The translations under genes and the position numbers were made by a program. A DNA stretch of 27,622 nucleotides, taken from an uncultured Chlorobiaceae bacterium (GTDB taxonomy: Bacteria; Bacteroidota; Chlorobiia; Chlorobiales; Chlorobiaceae). The stretch covers positions 1-27,622 of the forward strand of contig CAIYWF010000151.1 in the NCBI GenBank assembly GCA_903929845.1, written 5' to 3'. Shown piece by piece: positions 7,750 through 15,772 of this stretch. The notes below the pieces were generated by a model, which had not been told where the DNA came from, did not search any database, and saw only the letters and a program-made list of their open reading frames with translations. The number at the start of each line of letters is the position of its first letter. Position 1 is the stretch's first letter.

Positions 7750-9021
7750 TTAGTAATTGGCCACTTCCGTCGGGGTGTCAAGGGCTTCAATTCTGTACTT
7801 GAAAAGGCTCAGTGCAATAAGAGCTCCGGCAACAGTCAAAATGCCTGCGACAATATAGGGCGCATGAAAGTTCATGCCGTAGAGTATACTTCCAAAGAAT
7901 GGGCCCATGATACGGGCAAAAGAGTTGACTGACTGTGAGAGTCCGAGAATCTGGCCTTGCTGCTGCTTATAGCTGTACAGTGAAATCATGGAAAGGTTAA
8001 TTGGCGCAACCAGACTGGTGCCAACAGCAAAAAAGAAAAGGATAAACAGACCAACGGTAAAGAGTTCGTTCTTTGGCGCAAAAGGAACAAAAAAGACCCC
8101 GACAAAGGTAAAAATATGTCCCCAAAGGAAGAGCTTATGCTCGCCCAGTTGTTTGATGAGTGTCCTTATAAGACCTCCCTGTATAACAACTGACCACACC
8201 CCTACATAAGCAAAGAGGTAGCCAATCTGCTCGTCAGTAGCCTTGAAATACTCTTTCCAGAGCAGAATGGATGCGATCTGTGTGTTAACAATAGCAAAAG
8301 TATAAATGTAGTTGGCAATCATGAGAAGAGCAAGAGGGCGTGAGCTGAAGACCAGTTTAAGTCCTTCACCATACTCTCTTGTTTTTTTGCCAAGAAACAG
8401 AAATACTGATCGCCGGGGTTCGTTGTTGTCGGTCTGCTTTTTCAGAAAGCCGAACGCAATTTTCTGTGCATTCTTGTTTGACTCGGGAAGCAGGAAGATG
8501 GCAAGAATAAAATCGAGAGTGATCAGCGCAGCGGAGACATATCCTACTGTCTGAATACCATAGTTATGCTTGAGAACTCCTCCGACGAGCGGGCCAATGA
8601 TAAAGCCGATGCCAAAAGCGGCTCCGATCATTCCCATTGCCCCGGAGCGGCTTTTGCTGTCGGTAACATCGGTGATATAGGCCTGGGCTGCCGCAATGTT
8701 GGCCGATCCGATACCGGAAAGTCCTCGTGCGAAAATAAGCAGCGGAATGGTGGCGGCCTGTGCGAAAACCAGATAGGAGACTGCGGTGATAAATATACTG
8801 ATCAGCATGACTGGTCGTCGGCCGATCTTGTCGCTCAGCTTGCCCCAGAGAGGGGAAAAGATAAATTGCATGATGGAAAAAATCGCAGCAATCAGTCCGA
8901 TCATAAACGGATTTGCACCGAGATCCTTGGCGTAGGTCGGCAAAAGCGGCAGTACAATGCCGAACCCGATCAGATCCAGTAAAACCGTCAGAAGTAAAAT
9001 GAACAGAGGGGAGCGCTTCAT
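7750..9021 (-). CDS. MFS transporter, TetA-like DHA1 drug:H+ antiporter family
   Basis: Inner-membrane secondary transporter of 423 residues with about 12 hydrophobic segments, the usual layout of the DHA1 group. The first helix region LLTVLLDLIGFGIVLPLLPTYAKDLG and the loop 2-3 motif GKLSDKIGRRP are typical of TetA-like antiporters; IIGPLVGG in the fifth helix region resembles antiporter motif C. A hydrophilic central loop (about 190-215) with NKNAQKIAFGFLKKQTDNNEPRR separates the two halves. Substrate unknown; a drug or metabolite exporter is the family expectation and tetracycline specificity cannot be inferred. The start is ATG 9021; a 175-base intergenic region separates it from the efflux operon upstream. 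It heads the same-strand cluster that continues with the Gfo/Idh oxidoreductase. Confidence 0.9.
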   Translation of the reverse strand: MKRSPLFILLLTVLLDLIGFGIVLPLLPTYAKDLGANPFMIGLIAAIFSIMQFIFSPLWGKLSDKIGRRPVMLISIFITAVSYLVFAQAATIPLLIFARGLSGIGSANIAAAQAYITDVTDSKSRSGAMGMIGAAFGIGFIIGPLVGGVLKHNYGIQTVGYVSAALITLDFILAIFLLPESNKNAQKIAFGFLKKQTDNNEPRRSVFLFLGKKTREYGEGLKLVFSSRPLALLMIANYIYTFAIVNTQIASILLWKEYFKATDEQIGYLFAYVGVWSVVIQGGLIRTLIKQLGEHKLFLWGHIFTFVGVFFVPFAPKNELFTVGLFILFFFAVGTSLVAPINLSMISLYSYKQQQGQILGLSQSVNSFARIMGPFFGSILYGMNFHAPYIVAGILTVAGALIALSLFKYRIEALDTPTEVANY

Positions 9022-9065
9022 GCCTGCATAACGTTTTGTTCTGCTAAAGCCACAAAGATAAAAAA

Positions 9066-9095
9066 ATTAACGCCGATTCTGATAGGGATTGCCAA
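9066..9095 (-). promoter_or_regulatory. Weak candidate sigma70-like promoter for the MFS gene, in the 9022-9196 gap
   Basis: On the minus strand TTGGCA (9095-9090) is separated by 18 bases from GTTAAT (9071-9066), about 45 bases before the MFS start. The -35 matches 5 of 6 and the -10 matches 4 of 6 consensus bases, lacking the important second A. The rest of this 175-base gap holds no ORF or RNA gene that I can recognise, and I see no convincing hairpin-plus-T terminator for the efflux operon that ends at 9197. Confidence 0.3.
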
Positions 9096-9196
9096 AAAAT
9101 CAGAAGGCTGGCTTTTCAAAGTGGCAAAGCTTAACAACCCATTATCAGCACTGAAAGAAAAACGGTAAAGCGTGATTATCCTTTCATGACCACACT

Positions 9197-10432
9197 CTAC
9201 TTTGGTCTCAATGCTTCAACAGGGTCGAGATTTGCAGCTTTCCATGCCGGAAAAAGCCCAAAAGTTATACCGATTCCTGAACAGACAATCATCGAAACGG
9301 TTATCCATATCCATGGAAATATTGGAGGCAGATTGAATTGCAAGGCTACTATATTGCCAATCGTGATGCCAACAGTAATGCCAATAAGGCCACCGGCGAG
9401 GGAGAGAAAAAGTGATTCAAAGAGGAACTGGTGAAGAATTATTCTTCGGGGAGCCCCGACAGATTTTCTGATTCCGATCTCCCTGGTTCTTTCTGTGACG
9501 CTGACCAGCATGATGTTCATAATGCCAACCCCCGCCGTTAGCAGGGCCATAAAGCTGATGATAAAAGCACCTGTACTGATGGCCCGCTGGATATCTCTGA
9601 ATGAGTCAATGAGTGATTCATTTGTTCTGATCTCGAAATCATTTGCATCCTTGACCGTAAGGCCTCTCGCAAGTCTCATTGCTCCGATTGCCCGGTCGAT
9701 TGCAGATGGATAATCTTTGCGTGAAAGTGCTTCGACTGTAAGAGAGAGGCTGCTTTTTTCGTTGATATGATCAAGGTATCGTGTGATGGGGATGAGCACA
9801 AAATTATCCTGACTTTGACCGAACGCCGCCCCTTTTTTGTTAAAGACACCAGCAACGGTATAGACCTCTCCGTTTACCTTGATAAATTTGTTTTGCGGGT
9901 TGTCGCCTGAAGGAAAAAGTGTTGCGGCAACTTCGCTTCCAAGGATGGCTGTATTTCTTGCAGACCGGATATCTCCCGTGGAGAGATTCCGACCGGATGC
10001 TACGGTATAGCCATTTGATGCTGAAAAGTTCTCATCACCACCGGTCATGGTAACATCCGGGTTGGTGGTAAGGTTTGCATATTTTGCCTGATTGGCCATA
10101 CTTGAGATGATAAAGCCGATCGTGCGGGCTTTTGTTTCCATAATTTTCCGGAAAAACAGCGCCTGCTTGTAGGTGATATCTTTCCTGTTCGCAAGAAGGT
10201 TTCGGCTGTGGCCGCTTCCGAAAACAGTGGCAGGATTTTTTTGTATCTGGAAGGTGTTTGCTCCGAGGCTTGTCAGGCCTGACTCGACGCTTTTGTCGAT
10301 AGCATCAAGGGCGGTCATGACAGCAATGATGGAAAATACTCCCACAGCGACTCCCATGATGGTGAGCCACGAGCGAAGCTTGTTGACGGCGAGAGAATAG
10401 ATCGCCTGTGTGATGGTTTCACGCAGCAGCAT
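9197..10432 (-). CDS. ABC transporter permease, MacB/FtsX type (second of two)
   Basis: Membrane subunit of a MacAB-like ABC system, 411 residues. The topology is one N-terminal transmembrane helix (LRSWLTIMGVAVGVFSIIAVMTAL), a large periplasmic MacB-PCD-like domain (about 45-280), and three C-terminal helices in the FtsX domain (TGAFIISFMALLTAGVGIMNIMLVSV, FLFESLFLSLAGGLIGITVGITIG, WIWITVSMIVCSGIGITFGLFPAW). The signature TERTREIGIRKSVGAPRRIILHQFLFES is diagnostic for this family, as is the C-terminal KAANLDPVEALRPK. It has no ATPase domain; that is the separate gene at 11703. A strong AGGAG ribosome site precedes ATG 10432, 8 bases after the other permease ends. Last gene of the five-gene operon. 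Likely pairs with the neighbouring permease as a heterodimer, although homodimers cannot be excluded. Confidence 0.92.
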   Translation of the reverse strand: MLLRETITQAIYSLAVNKLRSWLTIMGVAVGVFSIIAVMTALDAIDKSVESGLTSLGANTFQIQKNPATVFGSGHSRNLLANRKDITYKQALFFRKIMETKARTIGFIISSMANQAKYANLTTNPDVTMTGGDENFSASNGYTVASGRNLSTGDIRSARNTAILGSEVAATLFPSGDNPQNKFIKVNGEVYTVAGVFNKKGAAFGQSQDNFVLIPITRYLDHINEKSSLSLTVEALSRKDYPSAIDRAIGAMRLARGLTVKDANDFEIRTNESLIDSFRDIQRAISTGAFIISFMALLTAGVGIMNIMLVSVTERTREIGIRKSVGAPRRIILHQFLFESLFLSLAGGLIGITVGITIGNIVALQFNLPPIFPWIWITVSMIVCSGIGITFGLFPAWKAANLDPVEALRPK

Positions 10433-10440
10433 AACTACTC

Positions 10441-11706
10441 CTATTCATAACGCAGTGAGTCAGCCGGGTCAAGTTTCGAGGCCGTCACGGCCGGAGCGAG
10501 GCCCGAGATAATGCCTGTGATGACAGAAACAGCAAGACTTGCGATGACAAGGTCAAAAGAAAACTGTATCGGGAAATCAGGCACAATTTTTTCGATGGCA
10601 AAGGTGATGAAGAGTGCTGTTGCCAGTCCGATAGCCCCGCCGATAAGACATATCATCACCGATTCTATGAGGAACTGCAACAAGATGGTTTGTCGTCTGG
10701 CTCCAAGGGCTTTGCGGAGTCCGATCTCTCTGGTGCGTTCTTTCACGCTGACAAAAGTGATGTTCATGATGCCGATAGCGCCGACAAAGAGTGACATTCC
10801 GGTAATGAAGATTCCCGCCACGGCAATACCGTTTTTGATAGGGTCAAGCTGGCTTTTGAATGCTTGCTGTTCGTTGATTGAAAAGTCCTCCTCTTTTCCC
10901 GGAGCGATTCTTCGGATCCTTCTCATCAGTCCGAGCAGCTCCTCTTTGGCCTGTTCAACGTGCGTCTGGTTCTTGATTTTTACTCTTATCGTTATGAACA
11001 TTTTCTTTCCATAAGCCTTTTCAAAAGCGCCGATAGGCATAATGATCTGATTGTCGAAACTGAACAGCCCGAGAAACTTCCCCTGTTTTTTGAAGATTCC
11101 GATAATCCGGAATTTTCGATTTTTGATCTGGATCGATTTGCCGAGAGCAGGCTCATTGGGAAAGAGTCCGACGGCAATATCGTCACCGATGACACAGACC
11201 ATTTCATTTCTGACAGACTCACCTGGCGTAAAGAATCTGCCTGATGAGAGATTGCCGGAAGCGGTCTGAAGGTAGTCATGGGTGGTGCCAAGAGAAAAGA
11301 CCTGTTCGAGGGTTCGTTCCCTGTATTTTGCCGATGCTTGATACGTTGACATCTGCGGAACAGCTATACTCAGTTCCGAAAGAGCATTATTGGCCATAAT
11401 CCTGTTAAGCTGATCAGCATACTCTGTTTTCAGGTCAGGACGGTTTCTGTATCGCCACCATTGGCCCATAGTGCTCCATGATGATTTTTGCACATAGATA
11501 ACGTCATAGCCCAGCATCGCAAGGCTTTTATCAAATCCTCTGTCGATACCGTTTATCGCAGTACCCATCATGGTAATGGCAACAATGCCAATAATGACAC
11601 CGAGTGCGGTGAGAAATGATCGTGTTTTGTTAGCTTTGATCTGGTAAAGAGCCATTTTCAGGCTCTCTCCGGTCTCATACCGGAACTGCCTGTAAGACAA
11701 CTTCAT
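10441..11706 (-). CDS. ABC transporter permease, MacB/FtsX type (first of two)
   Basis: Paralogue of the downstream permease, 421 residues, with the same layout: first helix around TRSFLTALGVIIGIVAITMMGTAI, a periplasmic MacB-PCD-like domain to about residue 285, then three helices (GIAVAGIFITGMSLFVGAIGIMNITFVSV, FLIESVMICLIGGAIGLATALFITF, LVIASLAVSVITGIISGLAPAV). The family signature KERTREIGLRKALGARRQTILLQFLIES is clear, and the C-terminus VTASKLDPADSLRYE is typical. The start ATG at 11706 overlaps the stop of the ATPase gene (ATGA), so the two are translationally coupled. These permeases work as mechanotransmitters with a periplasmic adaptor and a TolC-type channel, both encoded just upstream. 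Substrate unknown. Confidence 0.92.
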   Translation of the reverse strand: MKLSYRQFRYETGESLKMALYQIKANKTRSFLTALGVIIGIVAITMMGTAINGIDRGFDKSLAMLGYDVIYVQKSSWSTMGQWWRYRNRPDLKTEYADQLNRIMANNALSELSIAVPQMSTYQASAKYRERTLEQVFSLGTTHDYLQTASGNLSSGRFFTPGESVRNEMVCVIGDDIAVGLFPNEPALGKSIQIKNRKFRIIGIFKKQGKFLGLFSFDNQIIMPIGAFEKAYGKKMFITIRVKIKNQTHVEQAKEELLGLMRRIRRIAPGKEEDFSINEQQAFKSQLDPIKNGIAVAGIFITGMSLFVGAIGIMNITFVSVKERTREIGLRKALGARRQTILLQFLIESVMICLIGGAIGLATALFITFAIEKIVPDFPIQFSFDLVIASLAVSVITGIISGLAPAVTASKLDPADSLRYE

Positions 11707-12392
11707 TGCATGGTGTCGCTTTCAATTTTTCCATCCCGAAGACGAATGACTCTGCGGGTGTAGCGGGAAATATCCTCTTCATGAGTAATCAGGATGATGG
11801 TGTTGCCTGCTTCAGAAAGCGCTCCAAAGATATTCATGATATCTCGGCTTGTTGCGGTATCCAGATTACCTGTTGGTTCGTCGGCAAGAATTATTGAAGG
11901 CTTGTTGATGAGCGCTCTTGCAATGGCCACCCGTTGAATCTGTCCACCCGAAAGTTCAGATGGTTTATGCATGATCCGTTCTCCGAGTCCTACCTTTACA
12001 AGGGCCTCTGCAGCGCGTTCTTCCCGTTCTTCTGGAGGCACTCCGGCATAGATCAACGGGAGTTCGACATTGCGCAGACAGTTAAGGCGGGGAAGCAGAT
12101 TGAAGGTCTGAAAGACAAATCCGATTTCCTTGTTTCTGATGCGCGCAAGTTCATCATCGTCCATTTCGGCCACATTCTGATTATTCAGTTCATACTTTCC
12201 AGAGGTCGGGGTATCAAGACACCCGATAATATTCATGAGAGTTGATTTTCCACTGCCCGATGGTCCCATGATTGCTGCATAGTCGTTCAGCTTGAAATCA
12301 AGGTTGATTGAGTCCAGAGCCCGTACGACCTGATCACCCATTTCATAGAACTTGCAGAGCGACTGCATGTTGATGATATCTTTGGTCTGCAT
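11703..12392 (-). CDS. ABC transporter ATP-binding protein, MacB/LolD type
   Basis: Cytoplasmic ATPase driving the two permeases downstream. From the chosen start it has 229 residues, the normal size for a LolD/MacB nucleotide-binding domain. Walker A is GPSGSGKST, the Q-loop region is IGFVFQTFNLLPRLNCLRNVELPL, the ABC signature is LSGGQIQRVAIARAL, Walker B is IILADEPTGNLD, and the switch His sits in IILITHEEDISRY. The frame is open further upstream to 12506, but that would overlap the adaptor gene by over 100 bases; ATG 12392 (MQTKDIINMQSLCKFYEMG) leaves 7 bases after the adaptor stop and gives the usual N-terminal beta strand. No strong ribosome site is visible, so coupling to the upstream gene is likely. 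Its stop overlaps the next start (ATGA). Confidence 0.94.
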   Translation of the reverse strand: MQTKDIINMQSLCKFYEMGDQVVRALDSINLDFKLNDYAAIMGPSGSGKSTLMNIIGCLDTPTSGKYELNNQNVAEMDDDELARIRNKEIGFVFQTFNLLPRLNCLRNVELPLIYAGVPPEEREERAAEALVKVGLGERIMHKPSELSGGQIQRVAIARALINKPSIILADEPTGNLDTATSRDIMNIFGALSEAGNTIILITHEEDISRYTRRVIRLRDGKIESDTMQ

Positions 12393-12399
12393 GAGAGTA

Positions 12400-13653
12400 T
12401 TAATGTTTCGATGGTTTGACCATGCAGCCATTCTTGAGGTCAGTGGTAATGGCGGTGTAACTTCCTGAAACAACTTCTTCTCCTTTTCTGAGGCCATCTT
12501 TGACAATGATATGGGTATTGTCGGTAGTTCCGGTTTTTACTGGCCGAAACCATGCCCGGCCTGATTTGATGACAAATACTCCCTGTCGACCTTCAATTGC
12601 TTTACTTGGGGAGGCAATGGTTACGATATTATTTTCAGGTTTTGGAGTAACTGTCGGTTCAGAGGTTCCTCTTATAGTAACACTTTGAATAGGGACGACA
12701 AGGGCATTATTGACTCGTTCTGACTCAATATCCGCTGTTGCACTCATGCCTGGTTTCAGCAGGCGTTCATGGTTGAAGATGCGGATCTTCACTGAAAAAT
12801 TGGTCACCTCTTCTTGTGTTCCGGCTGCTTTGGAAATCGCCGAATTGGAAATTTCACGGACAATTCCTTTAAAAATCCGTTCTCCGAAAGCATCCACCGT
12901 GATGGAGACGGGATTGCCCGGTTTGACGTTGACAATGTCGTTTTCATTGACCTCAACTTCAACCTGCATACTGTCAAGATTTGCAAGACGCAACACTTCC
13001 GTACCGGGAAACTGTCCTGTACCGACAACGCGCTCTCCCAGCTTGCTGTTCAGCACGATGATGGAACCGTTGATGGGCGCTTGTACGACAGTTTTTTTCA
13101 TCCTGTCCTGATTTTGCTGAAGCAGGCTTTTATTCTGTTCTATGGTATGAACCGATGCATTAAAGGTCGCCTGAGCTGCTTGTGAATTGGTTTTAGATGC
13201 TATATAGTCAGATTCGGAGATCAGTTTATCCTTGTACAGTAGCGATGCTTTGCGGAAATCATCATCTGCTTTGATTTTTTTTGATTTCGCCTCAAGGCTT
13301 TGCGATTTTGCGGAATTAAGCTGCGCAAGGCTTTGTACTACCTGATTGATATAAATATCCGGCTGAATTTTAAACAGCAGATCTCCTTTTTGTACAATCT
13401 GACCATCCTGCACAGGCAATTCGATAATTTCGCCCGAGACGTCCGGTGAAATGTTGAGTACAAGTTCCGGTTCAATTTTTCCCGTTGCAGTAACGATATG
13501 CACAACCTCTTTTATAAATGCTTTTTCAGTTGTTACCTCAACAGGTTTTTCACGAAACTTGAGAAGGGTTAAAATTACAGCAGTCCCGGTCAGTAGCACT
13601 GCAAGGGTTATCAAGACTGTTTTTTGTTTCAGAAAGGATGGTCGTTTGCTCAT
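12400..13653 (-). CDS. Periplasmic adaptor (membrane fusion) protein, HlyD/MacA family
   Basis: Adaptor linking the ABC permeases to the TolC-like channel, 417 residues. A single N-terminal anchor helix (KTVLITLAVLLTGTAVILTLL, about 11-31) is followed by the first half of a lipoyl domain (IEPELVLNISPDVSGEIIELPVQDGQIVQKGDLLFKI), a coiled-coil hairpin rich in Gln, Ser and Lys (about 105-185), the second lipoyl half (VQAPINGSIIVLNSKLGERVVG), a beta-barrel domain (MQVEVEVNENDIVNVKPGNPVSITVDAFG) and a membrane-proximal domain to the C-terminus. The order and spacing fit MacA-type adaptors. A flexible Thr/Pro/Glu-rich insert (GTSEPTVTPKPENN) interrupts the membrane-proximal region. ATG 13653 lies 26 bases after the TolC-like gene. 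The ATPase gene follows after 7 bases. Confidence 0.93.
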   Translation of the reverse strand: MSKRPSFLKQKTVLITLAVLLTGTAVILTLLKFREKPVEVTTEKAFIKEVVHIVTATGKIEPELVLNISPDVSGEIIELPVQDGQIVQKGDLLFKIQPDIYINQVVQSLAQLNSAKSQSLEAKSKKIKADDDFRKASLLYKDKLISESDYIASKTNSQAAQATFNASVHTIEQNKSLLQQNQDRMKKTVVQAPINGSIIVLNSKLGERVVGTGQFPGTEVLRLANLDSMQVEVEVNENDIVNVKPGNPVSITVDAFGERIFKGIVREISNSAISKAAGTQEEVTNFSVKIRIFNHERLLKPGMSATADIESERVNNALVVPIQSVTIRGTSEPTVTPKPENNIVTIASPSKAIEGRQGVFVIKSGRAWFRPVKTGTTDNTHIIVKDGLRKGEEVVSGSYTAITTDLKNGCMVKPSKH

Positions 13654-13679
13654 TGGTATAGTATACTGAATTCTGGTTG

Positions 13680-15071
13680 TTATGGTATTGGTACATTGCC
13701 CATTGTGAAATCAAGGACATTTTTTTGAAGTGCCAGATTATAGGTTGCCTGTGAAAGAGTTGAGCGGGCATTGAAAAGAGTGGCGCGGGCTGTGCTAAGT
13801 TCAATAAAGCTTGCAGCTCCGAGTTCATATTTTTTCTTGATGCCCTCAAAGGCAGAGTGGGCAGCCTTCAGGCTCACCTTGGCAGTTTCTATCTGCCTGA
13901 AGGCAGATGTGTACTCGCCAGCAGCCTGCTGAAGATCAATGACAATATTTCTTTTAAGATCGGTAACATCCAGCAACTTGTTCATCTGGTTGATTTTGGC
14001 TGATTCAACAGTATAGCGAGTCTGAAATCCGTCAAAAAGTGCCCAACTCATGTTCAGTGCGACAGAATAACCGATCGAATTGCCAAGCTGATCTGACAGT
14101 GGGGGATAGGAGTATTCAGTGGTTAATCCGTTGTATGTTTGCCGCATGTACTCAGTTCCTGCAGTGCTTGCGTTGAATTTCAGGTCAAGGCTTGGGTACC
14201 ACTGGGCCCTCGCTTCGGTGATTTGCCATTTTGCACCCCTTGACTCAAGTTCTTTGCTTTTAAGATCGTTCCGCCGGTTCAGTGCAACAGCAACAAGGCT
14301 GTCGATGTCAGGTTTTACATAAGCCACCGTTTTCAGCTCATCCGGTGAGGATTCAAGGGTGATTTTTGTTCCCGGATCGATCTGCAGACGGCGCAGCAGC
14401 TCCAGTATACTTTGCTGCCAGCGGGTCTCTGCCTTGATGACCGACAGTCCGCTTTCAGCAACATCAGCCTGTTGCTGGTATTTGTCGATCATTGATTTCA
14501 GTCCCACCTGGAACTGCCGATCAGTGAGGGTCAGTTGATCTTGGGCGGCCAGAAGGTTTTCGCGTGAAATATCAAGAAGTTCATGATTCAGGAGTACCTG
14601 ATAATAAGTCTGGGTGACATCGTAGGCAACATTCTCAAGCGCCCTTGACAGAGTGAAGCGGGCCGCCTGTTTATTGTCGAGAGATGATTGCAGTGCTGCG
14701 TAATCGTGGAAGCCATTAAAGAGATTCAGGGATGTTGTAAGGGTGAAATTAACCGATTCGTTTTCTGATTTTATTTTGAATGGCGACGTGGCAGGGTCGT
14801 ATTGAGCATAGGTTTTACTGAGGTTATAGGGAATATAGCCTGCTGATACAGAAAGTCGGGGAAGAAAGCTGCCGTAACTTCTCAGGACATCGGCACCCTG
14901 GAGCTTAAGGTTGTATTCAGCTTTTTTTGCTGAAGTTGCATTTTTCAGTGCTATCTCAATGCAATTGGCAAGAGAGAGTTTATTTTCAGCCGTATCTGCG
15001 CTCAGACCAGTCAAGGGGTAAGCGAGAACATGCGCAACAATAAAAAGGAATAATAAAAATCTGGAAACCAA
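13680..15071 (-). CDS. TolC family outer membrane efflux protein
   Basis: Outer-membrane channel of the tripartite pump, 463 residues. A signal peptide is clear (VSRFLLFLFIVAHVLAYPLTGLSA, about residues 2-25). The mature protein holds two outer-membrane-efflux-protein repeats: the first starts at LSLANCIEIALKNATSAKKAEYNLKLQGADVLRSYGSFLPRLSVSAGY, the second near IDSLVAVALNRRNDLKSKELESRGAKWQITEARAQWYPSLDLKFNAS; both contain the long alternating helices of TolC tunnels. The C-terminal YELGAASFIELSTARATLFNARSTLSQATYNLALQK is typical. The start appears to be TTG at 15071: an in-frame stop lies 18 bases upstream and no ATG or GTG precedes the signal peptide. This is the first gene of the operon that continues with adaptor, ATPase and permeases. 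Confidence 0.92.
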   Translation of the reverse strand: MVSRFLLFLFIVAHVLAYPLTGLSADTAENKLSLANCIEIALKNATSAKKAEYNLKLQGADVLRSYGSFLPRLSVSAGYIPYNLSKTYAQYDPATSPFKIKSENESVNFTLTTSLNLFNGFHDYAALQSSLDNKQAARFTLSRALENVAYDVTQTYYQVLLNHELLDISRENLLAAQDQLTLTDRQFQVGLKSMIDKYQQQADVAESGLSVIKAETRWQQSILELLRRLQIDPGTKITLESSPDELKTVAYVKPDIDSLVAVALNRRNDLKSKELESRGAKWQITEARAQWYPSLDLKFNASTAGTEYMRQTYNGLTTEYSYPPLSDQLGNSIGYSVALNMSWALFDGFQTRYTVESAKINQMNKLLDVTDLKRNIVIDLQQAAGEYTSAFRQIETAKVSLKAAHSAFEGIKKKYELGAASFIELSTARATLFNARSTLSQATYNLALQKNVLDFTMGNVPIP

Positions 15072-15141
15072 GATACTTGCACTAACCGTTTATAAATTCC
15101 ACTACTGCCATTTCATGACATTACAATATACTCATTTATAT

Positions 15142-15153
15142 AATCTGCAGATT
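15142..15153. promoter_or_regulatory. Perfect 12-bp palindrome upstream of the efflux operon (operator candidate)
   Basis: The palindrome AATCTGCAGATT lies about 70 bases upstream of the tolC-like start in an AT-rich 125-base intergenic stretch (15072-15196). On the minus strand it is directly followed by a TATAAA element, placing it where a repressor or activator could act. I could not find a convincing -35 for that element. Perfect 12-mers occur by chance several times per 27 kb, so this is only a candidate. Confidence 0.35.
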
Positions 15154-15196
15154 GGCTAAATCGTTTCATTTAATAGAGTCTCATTTCGTTTTGTGC

Positions 15197-15772
15197 TTAG
15201 AGCCTGTCAAGGAGCAAATCAATCTGCAGTTGATATTGTTCAGCGTTCTGGGGTTTAAGCTGGATAAGATGCGTATAGATTTTTATGGCTTTTTTGTTGG
15301 CACCTTGTGCGGTGAAAAGATTTGCCAGGCTTTCGGTTGGCACGGCAATAGCAGTATCGTCCGAAAATGGCGTTTTTTGTTCAAGGATTGAGGTTGGATC
15401 GGCGTTTTCTGATGTTTTTGTCGGTTCAAAGTTCATGAGCGCTGCAGAAAGCTGTTCAAGCTCATCAGTGACGGGGTCAAATATTGCTGATGTGGAGTTT
15501 GGCAGCTCTGTTTTTATTGAACACTGAAGGTCAGCGAGCTCTTTCCATGCGACCTGATTTGCCGGGGCTATGGAGCAACATTTCCGCAGATATTCACCAG
15601 CAAGAGCGCATCGATTGAGGCCCACGAGTGCTTTTGCATAGAGCAGATGAAAAAGATAAGAGTTCGAAAACAGGTCGGAAAATGAATCAAGTTTATCAAT
15701 ACCTGCCTGAAACTCTTTTCTTGATATATCAAGCGAAACTTCTGCAAAAAAAAGGTATGGGTTCATCATCAC
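15197..15772 (-). CDS. Small TPR-like protein of unknown function, coupled to ddl
   Basis: I do not recognise a named family. The 191-residue protein has no signal peptide or membrane helix. The N-terminal half is helical and TPR-like (LFFAEVSLDISRKEFQAGIDKLDSF, FHLLYAKALVGLNRCALAGEYLRKCCSIAPANQVAWKELADLQ), followed by a low-complexity polar linker (about 90-145, rich in Thr, Ser, Glu and Asp) and a final TPR-like unit (LANLFTAQGANKKAIKIYTHLIQLKPQNAEQYQLQIDLLLDRL). The last unit's pattern of gap, paired helices and KPQN turn is typical of TPR ends. The start ATG at 15772 overlaps the ddl stop by four bases (ATGA), implying translational coupling and a shared transcript with D-Ala-D-Ala ligase. 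A protein-interaction role is the reasonable guess; nothing more specific is visible. Confidence 0.78.
   Translation of the reverse strand: MMMNPYLFFAEVSLDISRKEFQAGIDKLDSFSDLFSNSYLFHLLYAKALVGLNRCALAGEYLRKCCSIAPANQVAWKELADLQCSIKTELPNSTSAIFDPVTDELEQLSAALMNFEPTKTSENADPTSILEQKTPFSDDTAIAVPTESLANLFTAQGANKKAIKIYTHLIQLKPQNAEQYQLQIDLLLDRL

Noticed and set aside
8566..8982. 138-codon open frame on the + strand inside the MFS gene
   Set aside because: It is antisense to a clearly conserved 12-helix transporter and its translation is polar, Cys-rich and without family features.
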